Shown here: positions 33,961 to 45,057 of the stretch, piece after piece
Layout of the letters: every line of letters starts with the position of its first letter
Position numbering within the stretch: position 1 is the first letter of the stretch
Origin: Marsupella aquatica
Lineage: Eukaryota; Marchantiophyta
NCBI GenBank assembly: GCA_973895155.1
Contig: OZ316894.1
Coordinates: 8,556,001-8,620,000 of the forward strand
Reading direction: 5' to 3'
Length of the DNA: 64,000 bases
Notes under the pieces: generated by a model
Told to the model about the DNA's origin: nothing
What the model saw: only the letters and a program-made list of their open reading frames with translations
Database searches by the model: none
Translations under genes and position numbers: made by a program

Positions 33961-34232
33961 CTCCCCATGCACAACATAACCATGGGAGGGAGAGGGCTGT
34001 GCATTCCGGGTGAGCTATGCTGCAGGAGGCTGCTTTTAGCAGATCAAAGATAAAGAATTAACAAAGCCCAAATCTGATAGCCAGCAATGCATCCTATGGG
34101 CCCTCCCGCTCCCCACGCGCAACATAATGATGGGAGGGACAGAGCTGTGAGCATTGGGCGAGCTGTGCTGTGGGAGGCAAATTTTAGCAGATCAAAGGTA
34201 AAGAAATAACAAAGCCAAAATCTATCGGCTGG
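33961..34232 (+). repeat. Tandem duplication, period 148 bp
   Basis: CTCCCCATGC-ACAACATAA at 33961 and CTCCCCACGCGCAACATAA at 34109 begin two collinear copies. Each runs through GGGAGGGA, TTTTAGCAGATCAAAG and TAACAAAGCC. Confidence 0.75.
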
Positions 34233-35645
34233 AAGTCATTCGGAATGGAAACTAGTTTCTTCGGAACATAGTTTGTAAACGGACATGGAAAATTAGAGTC
34301 GGGATTGCTTGTTGTAGTTGTTAGATGACAGCCTGAAGGAACAGTGTCAGAAAGAGTAAGAGCAAAATCTCACTAGAAGTTACTAGCCATCAAAGCATGT
34401 TTGGCAGAATATAGCTTGAAGATGTCTTAATATTGGCCTAATTTCAAAGACATAGCAAGTGAGGTGGTGTTTTACTTTTGAGCCCCCAAGCAACAGGTTA
34501 CTTCACTAGTTATGCCGATAGATAAATCATTTAAGGGATGGGTGCGAGAAAATCACGTTTCAGATCAGGTCTTTTCATCAGAATGAACAAAGTAATGTTG
34601 AAGGCTGATGAAAACTTTCCTAGCACCGTTTATAACACCTGCTGTCGTTCTTTTGGGTGCACTGAATAGACTACAGTCATTTGGCATAAGATAGACCAAT
34701 TGGACTCTTTGAGAGGCATTATTATGGTTTTGGAGAATAATTCACAAAGGGAAAGCCAGAAAATTATCCTATGCCCCCAAATAAAGCCTGAAGACACCAT
34801 CTCATCGTTCACGTTAGGAACTTCAGCTGCAAATTCGAATTGCATCTAGTCCACTGATCAAACCCTAGCCATAATTGAACTTACAAGCTGGTTCATGACA
34901 GTTTATACAACCTTGTTAACGTGCCCTTGGGGTGCACACCCTAAGCACCAACTCCATCCGGACAAGCCTGTTATCACTAGACATGAGACAGATGGCCTAG
35001 CACGACAACTACATCGGCCACGATCAAGCCATTTTAGTGAGTGATAGATGAATATGAACTTCCAACTGGAAAATGAAATTGACAAGCTAAGTCTCTTGAG
35101 TTAAAACTAACTCAGATATTGTTTACACTTTCGCATAATCTCTGCGGTAGATTTCGAAGGCCACTAAATTCCAAGGGAGCTCAGACTACTCTACACCATT
35201 GTGTCCATGGCTCCTTCAATTGCTGAATCATTTTATTCAGAGGCCACTTCCTTCAAAATAATACACTTCCGTAATGTACGATATTAGTTTAACAAGGTGC
35301 GGGTGGAGCAGAAGTATCTCCAGTTCACAAATGAAAGTATCGACCCAGAATGCGACCACGCCAACCCTGCAAACTAAGCACCTCTCGTGTATTTACTAGT
35401 ATTGTGACATATCTACGTCAATGAATCACAATCTACCCGCCGAATAGTACCAGAAATCGGTTGCAGCCTTGGAAGTTGAGCACCGTTGGCTTCCGCTTAG
35501 TCCACTACCTCCAGTGTTTCACCCAAAAAGCGAAAGGTGGGGAGGGGGGAGATAAAAGACCCCACATGCATCACTTTTGCAGCAACTTAAAGTACAACAA
35601 ATAATCAAACCCACCTACGGATTGAACCGAATGCTGCTGGCCCTT
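34233..35645. other. Gene-free stretch
   Basis: No recognisable gene. The part nearest 35645 is probably the 3' UTR of the universal stress protein gene. Confidence 0.4.
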
Positions 35646-37696
35646 CTAACTTCCATCCACTGCTGGTTCCGTTGACTTCCATTCTTCTTCCGCAGGTTCG
35701 TCTGCAGGAATCGAAGGCTCCACATCTGACAGTAACAAGACATAAACCATCGTTTAGTTCTTTAACAACTGTAGAATCATAAGGAAAAGTTTGTTGTAGC
35801 GTCACATCGCATTCTTCTTCTTCGTGCAACTTTAAAATACCATTAAAGTATGAGATTAGAGTTTTATTTCAAGCTCCTCTGGCGAGATGTCCTCGCTTGC
35901 CATTTGCAGCACATTATCTCGTCAAATTTATATGTCTGGACCTAATGTTTACTCTTTGGCATCTAGTGAATGCAAGCTTGGGAAAAGTATCTTACTAATC
36001 AAATGATGTATTAGCTCTGGAAGTAGAATCCAGCCAACTAAAATCTAGTTGTACAGCAAAATTGCCTAGCCATAACTAGAGATTTGAAGTCCAATCAAAC
36101 CTGAACTAAGCCTTGTTTAATGCTCTTACAAGAAAGAAACAAAACAGCGAATTCAAAAGATGAGAATTTCCTCCACATCTAGGTGGAGGCCTGGGCGTAG
36201 CTTCTAGCTACAAATGTCAATCAGCGAAAGGATCGAAAATTAATGTCAAAGACTCACGGTGTTTTTCTCAGCTCTAAAACACCAGTAACCAAGTAAAAGC
36301 CAGAGAAGCCTAACTTGAGAGTATAATGTACGAGTATCGTCGTCTCGACGTTCTTAATACCAAGTAGTCGGCTTATGAGAAGGAGACATTAGTGTTGATT
36401 GCCTCTGACACTAATCACTTACGACACATCAGCCCAACTAGATAGAATAGGGTTTACATCACGATTTGGTATCTGCAGCGGGCGTTTAGACATGTAGGAA
36501 AGTACTAGTTTTTCCAACGATTTGAGTGAATGAAAAGTGGAGGTTAGACAACTTACGGTATGCCTGGGGAACAATAATAAGGGGAACAGGTGAGTGTCTG
36601 GCACAATAATCTGTCGCACTTCCCACCAGCATACTGCTCTCATGCAATTACAACAACATACGTATGAAACAATCAGGACAGAACATAAATACATTAACCT
36701 GATGCAATTGACAAAGCTTGCTACCTCGATATGATTACAGGAAATCCGCAGACGATTGTTTAAGCCGTTGAATTGAGCATTATTTTCATTTCTAGACATC
36801 CTACTACGGCAAGTCATTCCCCACGCGAGAGTCAATCTGATGGTCACCTTTTGACCAAGCCCAGTCCACGACAACCCATGATGATAGCCGTAGCTTTGAG
36901 GTGGATCGCTTCAGAGCAGATCTCCTTCCCTACATCGCCAGACTTGAACACCGGAACGATTTTCACCTGCCATCGATACGGATAAACAGCAATCAGAAAC
37001 GAGAGTTAACCTCGAGGACAATAACCACTGTACCACCTAGGGCTTTGCTCAAATACCAAATTAAGTCTCCTGTCCATATAGACCTACTCGATGTCCCTGG
37101 ACTGTCACAGAGTGCTGAACACAGGGTGTTGTTAGCGGCTTTAAAGAGGAGAGAAGGCAAAACTCACAGAACATTTTTCACGGGCCTCCTTAGTCAATTT
37201 GTCAATTAGCAACTCTGTAGCATCGTAGATTGTAGACTCGCTGGCGCAACCCTCTGCAAAGAACCATAGTCAAGAGTTACGAAAATTGCCAAGTGCTCAA
37301 AATATGCAACAGCTGAAATTTTCAGAACCCCTCGTATGAATGGCTCCCACATCAACAGATTCCCACTCAAAATCAGGATAAAGCCATTCAAAAAATGGCA
37401 TAGTATTCCTCATGTCTCACCCTACAAATTGTTTTCAGATATTGGACTGACATTAACGAAACACAAGGAGGAGAGGAAGAGAGGAAGAGGGGAAACACAC
37501 AACTGGGAAGCACGTGGAAGAGGTAAACTGTGTCGGCATGAGTGACGAACTGGTCGAGAGCCCAAGTGAAAGCCCGTTGGCTGTTAGGCCCATGATCGAT
37601 GGCCACCAATATCCTTCTCCCAGACGAGAACTTCTCCTCCCTCTCCAGCTCATCCTCTCTCGGCACTTTGGCCTCAGGTATTGCTCCTAGCGTCAT
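35646..37696 (-). CDS. Universal stress protein (USP) domain protein, five exons
   Basis: Coding exons in transcript order are 37696-37504, 37253-37168, 36966-36848, 36633-36557 and 35725-35646. All have GT-AG borders and join in frame to 184 residues. Exon 1 carries GRRILVAIDHGPNSQRAFTWAL, the first USP strand and helix, then LFHVLP. Exon 3 has KSGDVGKEICSEAIHLKATAIIMGCRG. Exons 3 and 4 together form the ATP-binding G-x2-G-x9-G-S motif, and exon 4 ends the fold with PVPLIIVPQAY. A short acidic tail rich in Pro and Glu (exon 5) is additional to the fold. Plant USPs of this class bind ATP and act in stress signalling; the specific role is unknown. Start choice: the first ATG of the open frame; a few N-terminal residues precede the fold. 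Confidence 0.85.
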
Positions 37697-38924
37697 CTTC
37701 CTTCCAATTCTCTGTCACAACTGGCTGCTCTGCTTTGCACTGACTCCAGTGCCCGAACCAATCCACACCACCTCGATACCACGGCAAGTCTTCCAGCTTT
37801 GTATTCCCGTCTGCTCAATGCCTGTTCTGCTCTGTTCTCCAATGTTTCAATCAATCCACGCAACAATCAATTCGACTTCACTGAAAGTTTTTTCCAGCCT
37901 AGTGTGTAGCTCTGCTCGCTACTCCAGATATCCAATTTCGCTTCGCCTGAGCTGCACGTGTTTCGTGCTTTTGGGTTCAGAAGCGATCGACTGCTCATCA
38001 GCGCAGCACACTGACAGAATTTTCCATAGCTTCTTTACCGTATCCTACAGCAATAAAAAATATCGTCGACAAGCAAATTACTCTGGAAAACTTCACATTA
38101 GATGTGATATGGACGATTTGGATCAATCTTGAGAATTTTAATTTAAAATGCCCACTTCGTCAATGGAGCCCACGCTTCAAGCTTTCATGAACTTGCCTGC
38201 ACGCCACGTCCCAACTTTATTGAGTGTGGGGGATATTCGACTCTGTACACCTCAAAGGGCCAATGAGTGCAACTTGGACACAAGATCCCAATGGCAGTAG
38301 ACCCAATAAAAGCAGGCAAACAAGACGAACAATCACAGTGGTTGAATTTGAGGTATTCTATAATGAGGCACACAGGAATTTTGTTAGGGAGAACAGTGTT
38401 GATAGCGAGACACTAGTGGTTCTAAATTTCTTTTGCTTTTTGCTGCCTTCTATATTTTTGTGTTTCTTTATGACTCCAAATGGCTAGCAAGCAAAAAGAG
38501 GAGTCCCAAAAATGGATGTTATCAACCAGATTGTTGTTAGTGAGACAGTTGGATATAGAAAAAATAGGGGTCATGTAAGGAATATTTTTGCACGCGCGAG
38601 GAAATTTTTAACTGTTTCCTTGCCGGCTACAATGACCCATTTAATTTAAGGCAAAGGAACTACAGCCAAACTACGCCACCTTTCATGACCGCCCTAGGTG
38701 GGTTTCATGGGAGGATAAAACTCCAGATCCACTCCCCACAACCTTGGAGAGGTTAGGCAAGGTGTCATCTGTGCATTGATAGAGACTCACTAAATGAGCT
38801 CCCGACTTTGGATGGGATCCTAGACTGCTATCTGTATGACAGTAAATGACATATTTGTTAAAAAGTGCATTTTTGTGTTGGTATTGTTAGTTTAGAATCC
38901 TATCCAATAAAACTGTTTGGAGGA
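37697..38924. other. Region between the USP gene and the copia element
   Basis: Presumed promoter of the - strand USP gene, followed by AT-rich intergenic DNA. No further gene recognised. Confidence 0.35.
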
Positions 38925-38929
38925 GATCC

Positions 38930-39404
38930 TGTTGAGCATAGACGACGATCGCAACGGCAAGCCCATGAACCATCCAACGCACAATAGTCGACACAAGAGA
39001 TACGTGGTTCACCTCCTTGAGGCTACGTCCACGGGAACACACAAGAGAGCTTTACTGAACTCTAAGCCCGTCGGCTATACCGAGTCTCCACAATGTAAGC
39101 TCTCCCTATCTCTCAAGTGGCTCCATAACAATGAGCCTTGGTTCTACCTCTCCAAGCACACATGCCTCTTATGATATAGTGTGCAACTTAGTTGTACCTA
39201 ACCACATAGTTGTACCTAACCACATAGTTGTACCTAATCACGTAGTTGTACCTAACCACATAGTTGTACCTAATCACGTAGTTGTACCTAACCACATAGT
39301 TGTACCTAATCACGTAGTTGTACCTAACCACGTAGTTGTACCAACCCACGTTGTTGTACCAACCACGTCATACCTAACCTAGACGTAAGAGTAAATACCC
39401 AACA
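38930..39404 (-). repeat. 3' LTR of the copia element
   Basis: 475 bp, TG...CA ends, nearly identical to 45058-45532. It holds ten 18-bp repeats (39189-39368). Confidence 0.96.
39189..39368. repeat. 18-bp minisatellite inside the 3' LTR
   Basis: Ten head-to-tail units of TAGTTGTACCTAACCACA. ACCACA and ATCACG variants alternate in the middle of the array, and the last two units have diverged. The same array is in the other LTR. Confidence 0.95.
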
Positions 39405-39420
39405 ATCTTCCCCTTGACTC
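39405..39420 (-). promoter_or_regulatory. Polypurine tract of the copia element
   Basis: Read on the - strand, GAGTCAAGGGGAAGAT abuts the 3' LTR. This is the usual place for the primer of plus-strand DNA synthesis. Confidence 0.8.
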
Positions 39421-39619
39421 TGGTCTAGGGGAGAGTAATACTGCCAATGTATATGATCCCTCAGCGGGAAGTTCTGGACAGAAACCAAACCGGTTTCCCT
39501 CTCTAACTAGAGCAAACCAGAACTAAGCCGTAGCCTAATACATAGGAATGAGGAAGAGCATATATCAGTAATTACAATGAATGTTTAAGAAAACTCTACT
39601 TGTGATGCAATTGCAAAAC

Positions 39620-42600
39620 CTACAATACGTCACGGTGTCTAGAGAAACTCTCCAAAGGAATCACTTTGGTAAATGCGTCAGCCGGGTTGAGTTTACCATC
39701 AATCTTGACTAGCTCAAACAATTTATCAGACACAGCCTGCCTGATAAAATGGTACCTGACGTCAATGTGCTTCACTCTGCTGTCCATCACCTGGTTCACA
39801 GCAAGGTGGAGCGCACTTTGACTATCACAATGGAGCTTCACATTCCCCTGTGGCAATCCCATTTCAGTGATAAGTCTATCCAACCAAATCGCTTCCTTTG
39901 CTGCTTCCGCAGCTGCAACATACTCCGCTTCTGTAGTAGACTGAGCAATACACTTCTGCAAAGTAGACCTCCAACTTATGCATCCACCGCCAAGTGTGAA
40001 CACGTATCCTGTTGTTGATCTCCTTCGGTCCAAATCTTGTCCATAGTCAGAATCTACATAGCCAATCAATGATCTAGCATTCTTTGCATTCGCATCAAAT
40101 AAAAGACCATGATCCACGGTACCCTTCAAGTACCTGATAATCCACTTCACTGCTTCCCAGTGTACCTTCCCTGGATTCGACATGTACCTGCTCACCTTGC
40201 CCATAGCCATGGCAAGATCAGGTCTAGTGCAAGTCATCAAATACATGAGACTCCCCACTGCCTTGTCATATGGAACCTTTGACATCAACCCCTTCTCTGT
40301 GTCATCCGTAGGACAGAACGCTGATGATAACTTGAAGTGTGGAGCCAACGGGGTACTTACTGGCTTGCTATTCTCCATGTTGAACCTTGCAATTACCTTC
40401 CTCGCATAACTGCTCTGCGTCAACCATAGCTTGCCAGCCTCCAAGTCCCTAGTGATCTCCATACCCAAAATCCTCTTAGCTGGCCCTAAGTCCTTCATCT
40501 TAAACTCTGCACTAAGCAGTGCCTTGAGCTTAACAATCTCAGACCTATCCTTGGCTGCAATTAGCATGTCATCCACATAAAGTACTAAAACAATGAACCC
40601 AAAGACAACATTCTTCACCGGTTTCAAATACACACAAGGGTCAAATACACTTCTGTGAAAACCTTGTGACCGAATCCAATCGTCAAACCGCTTGTTCCAC
40701 TGTCTTGGTGACTGCTTCAACCCATACAAGGATTTCAGCAATCTGCAAACCAATTCCTCCTGTCCTCTCTTCACAAAACCTAGCGGTTGTCTCATGAAGA
40801 TCACCTCTTCCAATGTGCCATAGAGGAAAGCTGTGACAACATCCATCTGATCTAGGAGCAGACCAAACATTACAACAAGTACACACAATAGTCGTATTGT
40901 AGAGTACTTAGCAACTGGTGAGAAGACCTCATTGTAATCCACACCTTTCTCTTGTGTGAATCCCTTTGCTACCAATCTAGCCTTGTAGACCTTCGATCCA
41001 CCTCCTATGGAATTATCCTTCAGCTTGTAAATCCACTTGCTGTCCACCACTTGCTGACCCTTAGGCAGCTTAACAAGCTCCCAAGTTTTGTTGTCCTTTA
41101 GTGACTGCATCTCTGTTTGCATTGCTGCAGTCCACTTTTGCTTCTCCTTTGAAGCACTTGCCTCATGAAATGAAGAAGGTTCTCCTTCTTCCAAAATTAA
41201 CGCATCACCCTCATCATCAGCTGTAAAATCATCCTCTTGCAGTTGAGATGAATCAACCCACTGTCCATACCTTGATGGAGCGCGTACAGTGCGACCAGAT
41301 GTTCTTCTAGCCGATGACTCCGGTTGATCTGCGTGTGCTGGTACAATTTGAAGCTCAACAGCATCCACTTGCTGCTCACCAGCATCAACAAACTCCTCTG
41401 GTTCCTCTGGCACAGGAACCAGCTCCATAATTGGAGCAACTCCTTCTCTCCGGTCATGCACCTCATAACCAATCTCCCCCTCAACGAGATCCGGGATAGG
41501 AGATTTTCTTTTGTCAGTACGAGAGACCTGAGTATTCTCCCCCTCCTTCAATAATCTGGATTCATTGAAGGAAACATCCCTACTGACAACGAGCTTACAG
41601 GCAATAGGATCCCATAGCCTATAGGCTTTCACACCACTCTGGTACCCAAGAAAAACACATTTCCTGGAGGTAGGATCCAACTTGGTCCTATTCTGCTTTG
41701 GTGTGAGAGCATATGCATCACTTCCAAAAATTACCAAGCCATGATAGTCTGCTTGCCGCTTATAGCGCATCTCAAACGGCGTTTTGAAATTGATAGCACT
41801 AGAAGGAGAAAGATTTACCAAATAAGCTGCGGTATTGACAGCTTCTGCCCAAAATTCTTGTGGTAAACCTGATTGGCTCAACATACTCCGTGACCGCTCC
41901 AACAGTGTCCGATTGAGCCTCTCAGCGACACCATTCTGCTGCGGAGTATAAACTGTGGTGAGATGGCGAGTTATCCCCTGTTCTGAACAGTACTCTTCAA
42001 ATTCCATTGAAGTGTACTCCCCGCCGTTGTCTGACCTCAAACTCTTCACCCTTGTATCCAAACACTTGATCGTGTTTCCAGTCTGATTCTCCACCTGGGC
42101 CTTCCATTTCTTAAAAATGGACAAGACATCAGACTTATGCGTCATGAAATAAATCCACACAAATCTTGAGTAATCATCAATAAATGATACATAGTACAAC
42201 TTTCCAGAGTGTGAGGGAGTCGGGGATGGACCCCACACGTCACTATGTATGTACTCAAGAACCGCTTTGGAACGATGAGTTCCAACACCAAAAGCACGAC
42301 GATGCTGCTTTCCAAGAATGCAATGCTCACAAAACTCTAATTTACAAGATTGCAAATCAGAAATGAGTCCATTCTTCCGTAAGATAGCCAAACCCTTCTC
42401 ACTCATGTGGCCTAGCCGTGAATGCCACAGTTGAGTCATCTCCTCGTGAGACTTGGTTACATTGGCCTCTCCACATACAGTATTGCCCTGTAACACATAC
42501 AAATTCTTTTGTCTACTCCCCTTCAAAATCACTGTCTCTCCCGACCTGACTTGAAGTTCACCATCAATAACGCTCCATTGATGACCATTTGAATCCAACA

Positions 42601-42868
42601 CACCGAGTGAAATCAGATTCTTACGCATGCCAGGTACATACCTGACTCCGGACACTGTGCGCACAGCGCCATCAAACATTTGAATCTTCACAAACCCAAT
42701 TCCCTCAATTTGACAGGAGTGATCATTTCCCATCAGAACTGAACCGTTTGAAATAGAGTAAGAACTGAAAAACTCACGAATGTAACAAATATGAAAAGAG
42801 CAAGCACAATCAAGAATCCACACATCATCTGCTCTCCTAGATGACGTGCACAGGGCATACCCCCGGCT
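39620..42868 (-). CDS. pol: Copia pol: protease, integrase, reverse transcriptase, RNase H
   Basis: One open frame follows the gag UGA directly in the same frame, about 1082 codons. Residue numbers here count from the codon ending at 42823. Protease WILDCACSFH comes first; the usual catalytic triplet is Asp-Ser/Thr-Gly, here Asp-Cys-Ala. A gag-pre-integrase zinc finger (LWHSRLGHM...CEHC) spans about 133-168. The integrase core has D195, D265 and E301, the D-D-35-E spacing. Reverse transcriptase begins near KWIYKLKDNS with KARLVAKGFTQ and has the YVDD box. RNase H contains GYVDSDYGQDLDRRRSTTGY and TEAEYVAAAEA. The frame is complete to its stop apart from the UGA that separates it from gag. Translation must come from readthrough of that stop, or the copy is defective. 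Confidence 0.95.
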   Translation of the reverse strand, partial: SRGYALCTSSRRADDVWILDCACSFHICYIREFFSSYSISNGSVLMGNDHSCQIEGIGFVKIQMFDGAVRTVSGVRYVPGMRKNLISLGVLDSNGHQWSVIDGELQVRSGETVILKGSRQKNLYVLQGNTVCGEANVTKSHEEMTQLWHSRLGHMSEKGLAILRKNGLISDLQSCKLEFCEHCILGKQHRRAFGVGTHRSKAVLEYIHSDVWGPSPTPSHSGKLYYVSFIDDYSRFVWIYFMTHKSDVLSIFKKWKAQVENQTGNTIKCLDTRVKSLRSDNGGEYTSMEFEEYCSEQGITRHLTTVYTPQQNGVAERLNRTLLERSRSMLSQSGLPQEFWAEAVNTAAYLVNLSPSSAINFKTPFEMRYKRQADYHGLVIFGSDAYALTPKQNRTKLDPTSRKCVFLGYQSGVKAYRLWDPIACKLVVSRDVSFNESRLLKEGENTQVSRTDKRKSPIPDLVEGEIGYEVHDRREGVAPIMELVPVPEEPEEFVDAGEQQVDAVELQIVPAHADQPESSARRTSGRTVRAPSRYGQWVDSSQLQEDDFTADDEGDALILEEGEPSSFHEASASKEKQKWTAAMQTEMQSLKDNKTWELVKLPKGQQVVDSKWIYKLKDNSIGGGSKVYKARLVAKGFTQEKGVDYNEVFSPVAKYSTIRLLCVLVVMFGLLLDQMDVVTAFLYGTLEEVIFMRQPLGFVKRGQEELVCRLLKSLYGLKQSPRQWNKRFDDWIRSQGFHRSVFDPCVYLKPVKNVVFGFIVLVLYVDDMLIAAKDRSEIVKLKALLSAEFKMKDLGPAKRILGMEITRDLEAGKLWLTQSSYARKVIARFNMENSKPVSTPLAPHFKLSSAFCPTDDTEKGLMSKVPYDKAVGSLMYLMTCTRPDLAMAMGKVSRYMSNPGKVHWEAVKWIIRYLKGTVDHGLLFDANAKNARSLIGYVDSDYGQDLDRRRSTTGYVFTLGGGCISWRSTLQKCIAQSTTEAEYVAAAEAAKEAIWLDRLITEMGLPQGNVKLHCDSQSALHLAVNQVMDSRVKHIDVRYHFIRQAVSDKLFELVKIDGKLNPADAFTKVIPLESFSRHRDVL

Positions 42869-42874
42869 TCATAA
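42866..42874 (-). other. In-frame UGA separating gag and pol
   Basis: On the - strand the codons are TTA TGA AGC. Gag frame and pol frame are the same, and no other stop lies between the gag ATG and the pol terminator. Compare copia elements with a single gag-pol frame and those, such as soybean SIRE1, that use stop-codon readthrough. Confidence 0.9.
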
Positions 42875-43903
42875 AACATACTCATCATTGAGTAAATCAG
42901 CTTCTCCATCAGCCCTAGCCACATTTGCCGATGAAGTTTCCGCTGCCTTTCCCTTACAGTCTCGCTTGAAGTGTCCAACTTGGTTGCACTTCCAACATGT
43001 CACCTGCCTCCTCTGAGGGGATTTACCCTTGGACTTAGATCTGGATTTAGATCTAAACTGGGTTCTACGGTCCCCAGTTGGTCGCTGCATACTCCTCCCA
43101 CGGTTAACATTGAGGGCAGCACCAGATGATGAAGGCTGTGACGTGATGTGCATCTTCTGCTGAAGATCATCACTAAGCAGAGAACTTACCACGTCATTGT
43201 ATGAAATGGTATCCCTATCACGATGCAACAACACTCGTGATAGGGACTGGTAAGATGGAGGCAATGAACTAAGAAGCTGCAGAGCCTTCGTCTCATCATT
43301 CAAAGTCTCCCCAAGGTTTTCCAAGTCAACGACCATGTCGTTGAAAGCATCCACATGGTCTTGCAACTTCGTACCAGATTCCTTCATCCTGAAACTCATC
43401 AGTTTGTAGGAAGTGTAGAGCCGGTTCGACAACTCCTTGCGGTGATACTTGCTCTGCAATTCCGCAAATAAGGACATGCAATCCTTATGTGCACCCAACT
43501 GCTTGATGATGGGAGGCATGAGATAGAGTGTAACACACCACACTCCCTGCTCCTGCATGCGGTCCCATTGTTTCTCATCAACATCGTCTTCACGAGGGCT
43601 CAGCAGTTGGCCCATCCCTGACGCATAAAGCACTCCCTTCACCTGCTTCTCCCATAGCAAGTAGTCAGAGCGCCCATCATACTTTGTCACTTCATACTTG
43701 GGTCCCCCAAGCTTGAAAGTCCCCATCTTCTTCTTTACCGTGAGCTCCGGTAGTAGTACTGCTTCCTCCACCACACGCCGCACCGGTGATGGTATCGGTG
43801 TCACGTGCTCTTCCTCCTGCTCCTCTCTCTGCCCCTGAAACCTCCGCGGTGACCCTCGTGCTTCAAGTTCCACGTCTTCGAAAAACTCCTCCGAATCACT
43901 CAT
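42869..43903 (-). CDS. gag: Copia gag
   Basis: 344 residues from an ATG about 1150 bp downstream of the 5' LTR. An acidic N-terminus is followed by the copia gag core (KYEVTKYDGRSDYLLWEKQV, then LFAELQSKYHR and LQDHVDAFNDMVVDLENLGE). Next is a basic Arg/Ser/Lys-rich linker (RSKSRSKSKGKSPQRR). A CCHC zinc knuckle (CWKCNQVGHFKRDC) sits near the C-terminus. It forms the capsid/nucleocapsid of the cytoplasmic particle that packages element RNA. The frame ends at the UGA described separately. Confidence 0.95.
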   Translation of the reverse strand: MSDSEEFFEDVELEARGSPRRFQGQREEQEEEHVTPIPSPVRRVVEEAVLLPELTVKKKMGTFKLGGPKYEVTKYDGRSDYLLWEKQVKGVLYASGMGQLLSPREDDVDEKQWDRMQEQGVWCVTLYLMPPIIKQLGAHKDCMSLFAELQSKYHRKELSNRLYTSYKLMSFRMKESGTKLQDHVDAFNDMVVDLENLGETLNDETKALQLLSSLPPSYQSLSRVLLHRDRDTISYNDVVSSLLSDDLQQKMHITSQPSSSGAALNVNRGRSMQRPTGDRRTQFRSKSRSKSKGKSPQRRQVTCWKCNQVGHFKRDCKGKAAETSSANVARADGEADLLNDEYVL

Positions 43904-45057
43904 ATGAGAAAGTCACAAAAAATGTTGTTTTTCACAACTTCTCAAAAAACTCGAAACTCAACACCGCCGCGTAGCCCACAAAGCTAGGAGTCCAATACTG
44001 AAAACCGAAATCAAAATCGAAATTTGACGGAAAAGTTATTCAAATTTCGGTCGAGGTGGGTAAAACCTTGGGAAACTCCCCCGTTTTGACCACCTCAGGG
44101 AATAACCGAAATACCAAGTACAACCCGTTGTCGGAATTGCGATGTGATTGGTGCGCTGCATTGCCAACTTCAATGGCTACGACCTCGCCGAAAAATAACC
44201 AAAAAAGTTACCGTTCGGCGGATGAAATCTTTGTCGGACGGTCAAAAAATAGCTCTCTGGTTTTTTGGAATATTCTATGACCCTTGTACAGGCCCTGTGG
44301 GAATTTTGGAAGAACAATCGAGGGGCTGACATGTGTCCTCGAACCCCCAAAACCCCCTACCACCCTTCGTCGTCGAAATCTGGTCGCGCGCGCAGAAAAT
44401 ACACACGGCAGAATGTACCCCTCGACACCAAACGCAAGATATCTCACTCGGGTTTTGACTAAATCAAGATCCGATTTCAGATTTGGAAACTAGACTCCGA
44501 GGCGATGAAGATCGATATAAGAAGCACCCAAAACGAGGAAAGAACGAGGGAGAAAAAAATTGGTAAAGATGACAGATTTCTCTCAATTGCCATAGCCAAT
44601 TTCGAATCAGTTTTTCAAAGAGAAAAAAATGGTACCTTGTCAACAACGAATGTTGATCAATTGCACTTGGTGTCGTCACCAAGTCCAACAAGGTAATTGA
44701 TTTTGCTTAGCCTTCCTCTTTGCATCAAAGAGCCAATCCCGGACTCAAAAACAATCGTCTTGCCTCAATCTCTCCGTTGAGTCAAAACACTTGACGCTTC
44801 TCCCTCCGAGTCGATTGCCAACTTTCTTCACAAAATCCAGAACGACGAAAACTTAGATCTCTCTGCACCACGAGCTCCGTTCAACGATTTCTTCACACCG
44901 TTAGAAAGCTCTTGCCCTGATCTATCCGTTGAGCCCATAAACTCCAAGTTCCATGCGATGGAACTCTGGAAAATCCACCAACACTCAACGCTGGAAAAAC
45001 CGTCATGAAATCCCGTCACGAACACACGTCACCTCCCAAGCATGCTCTGATACCAAT
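43904..45057 (-). other. Copia 5' leader (untranslated)
   Basis: The 1154 bp between the 5' LTR and the gag ATG hold the primer-binding site and no substantial conserved frame. The leader is long for a copia element. Confidence 0.75.
45038..45055 (-). promoter_or_regulatory. Primer-binding site, initiator-Met tRNA
   Basis: Read on the - strand, TTGGTATCAGAGCATG lies just inside the 5' LTR. TGGTATCAGAGC is the classical plant copia site complementary to the 3' end of initiator tRNA-Met. Confidence 0.93.

Noticed and set aside
39131-39382. Frame encoding VVVPNH repeats
   Set aside because: It is a translation of the 18-bp LTR minisatellite; the same frame exists in both LTRs and is not a gene.
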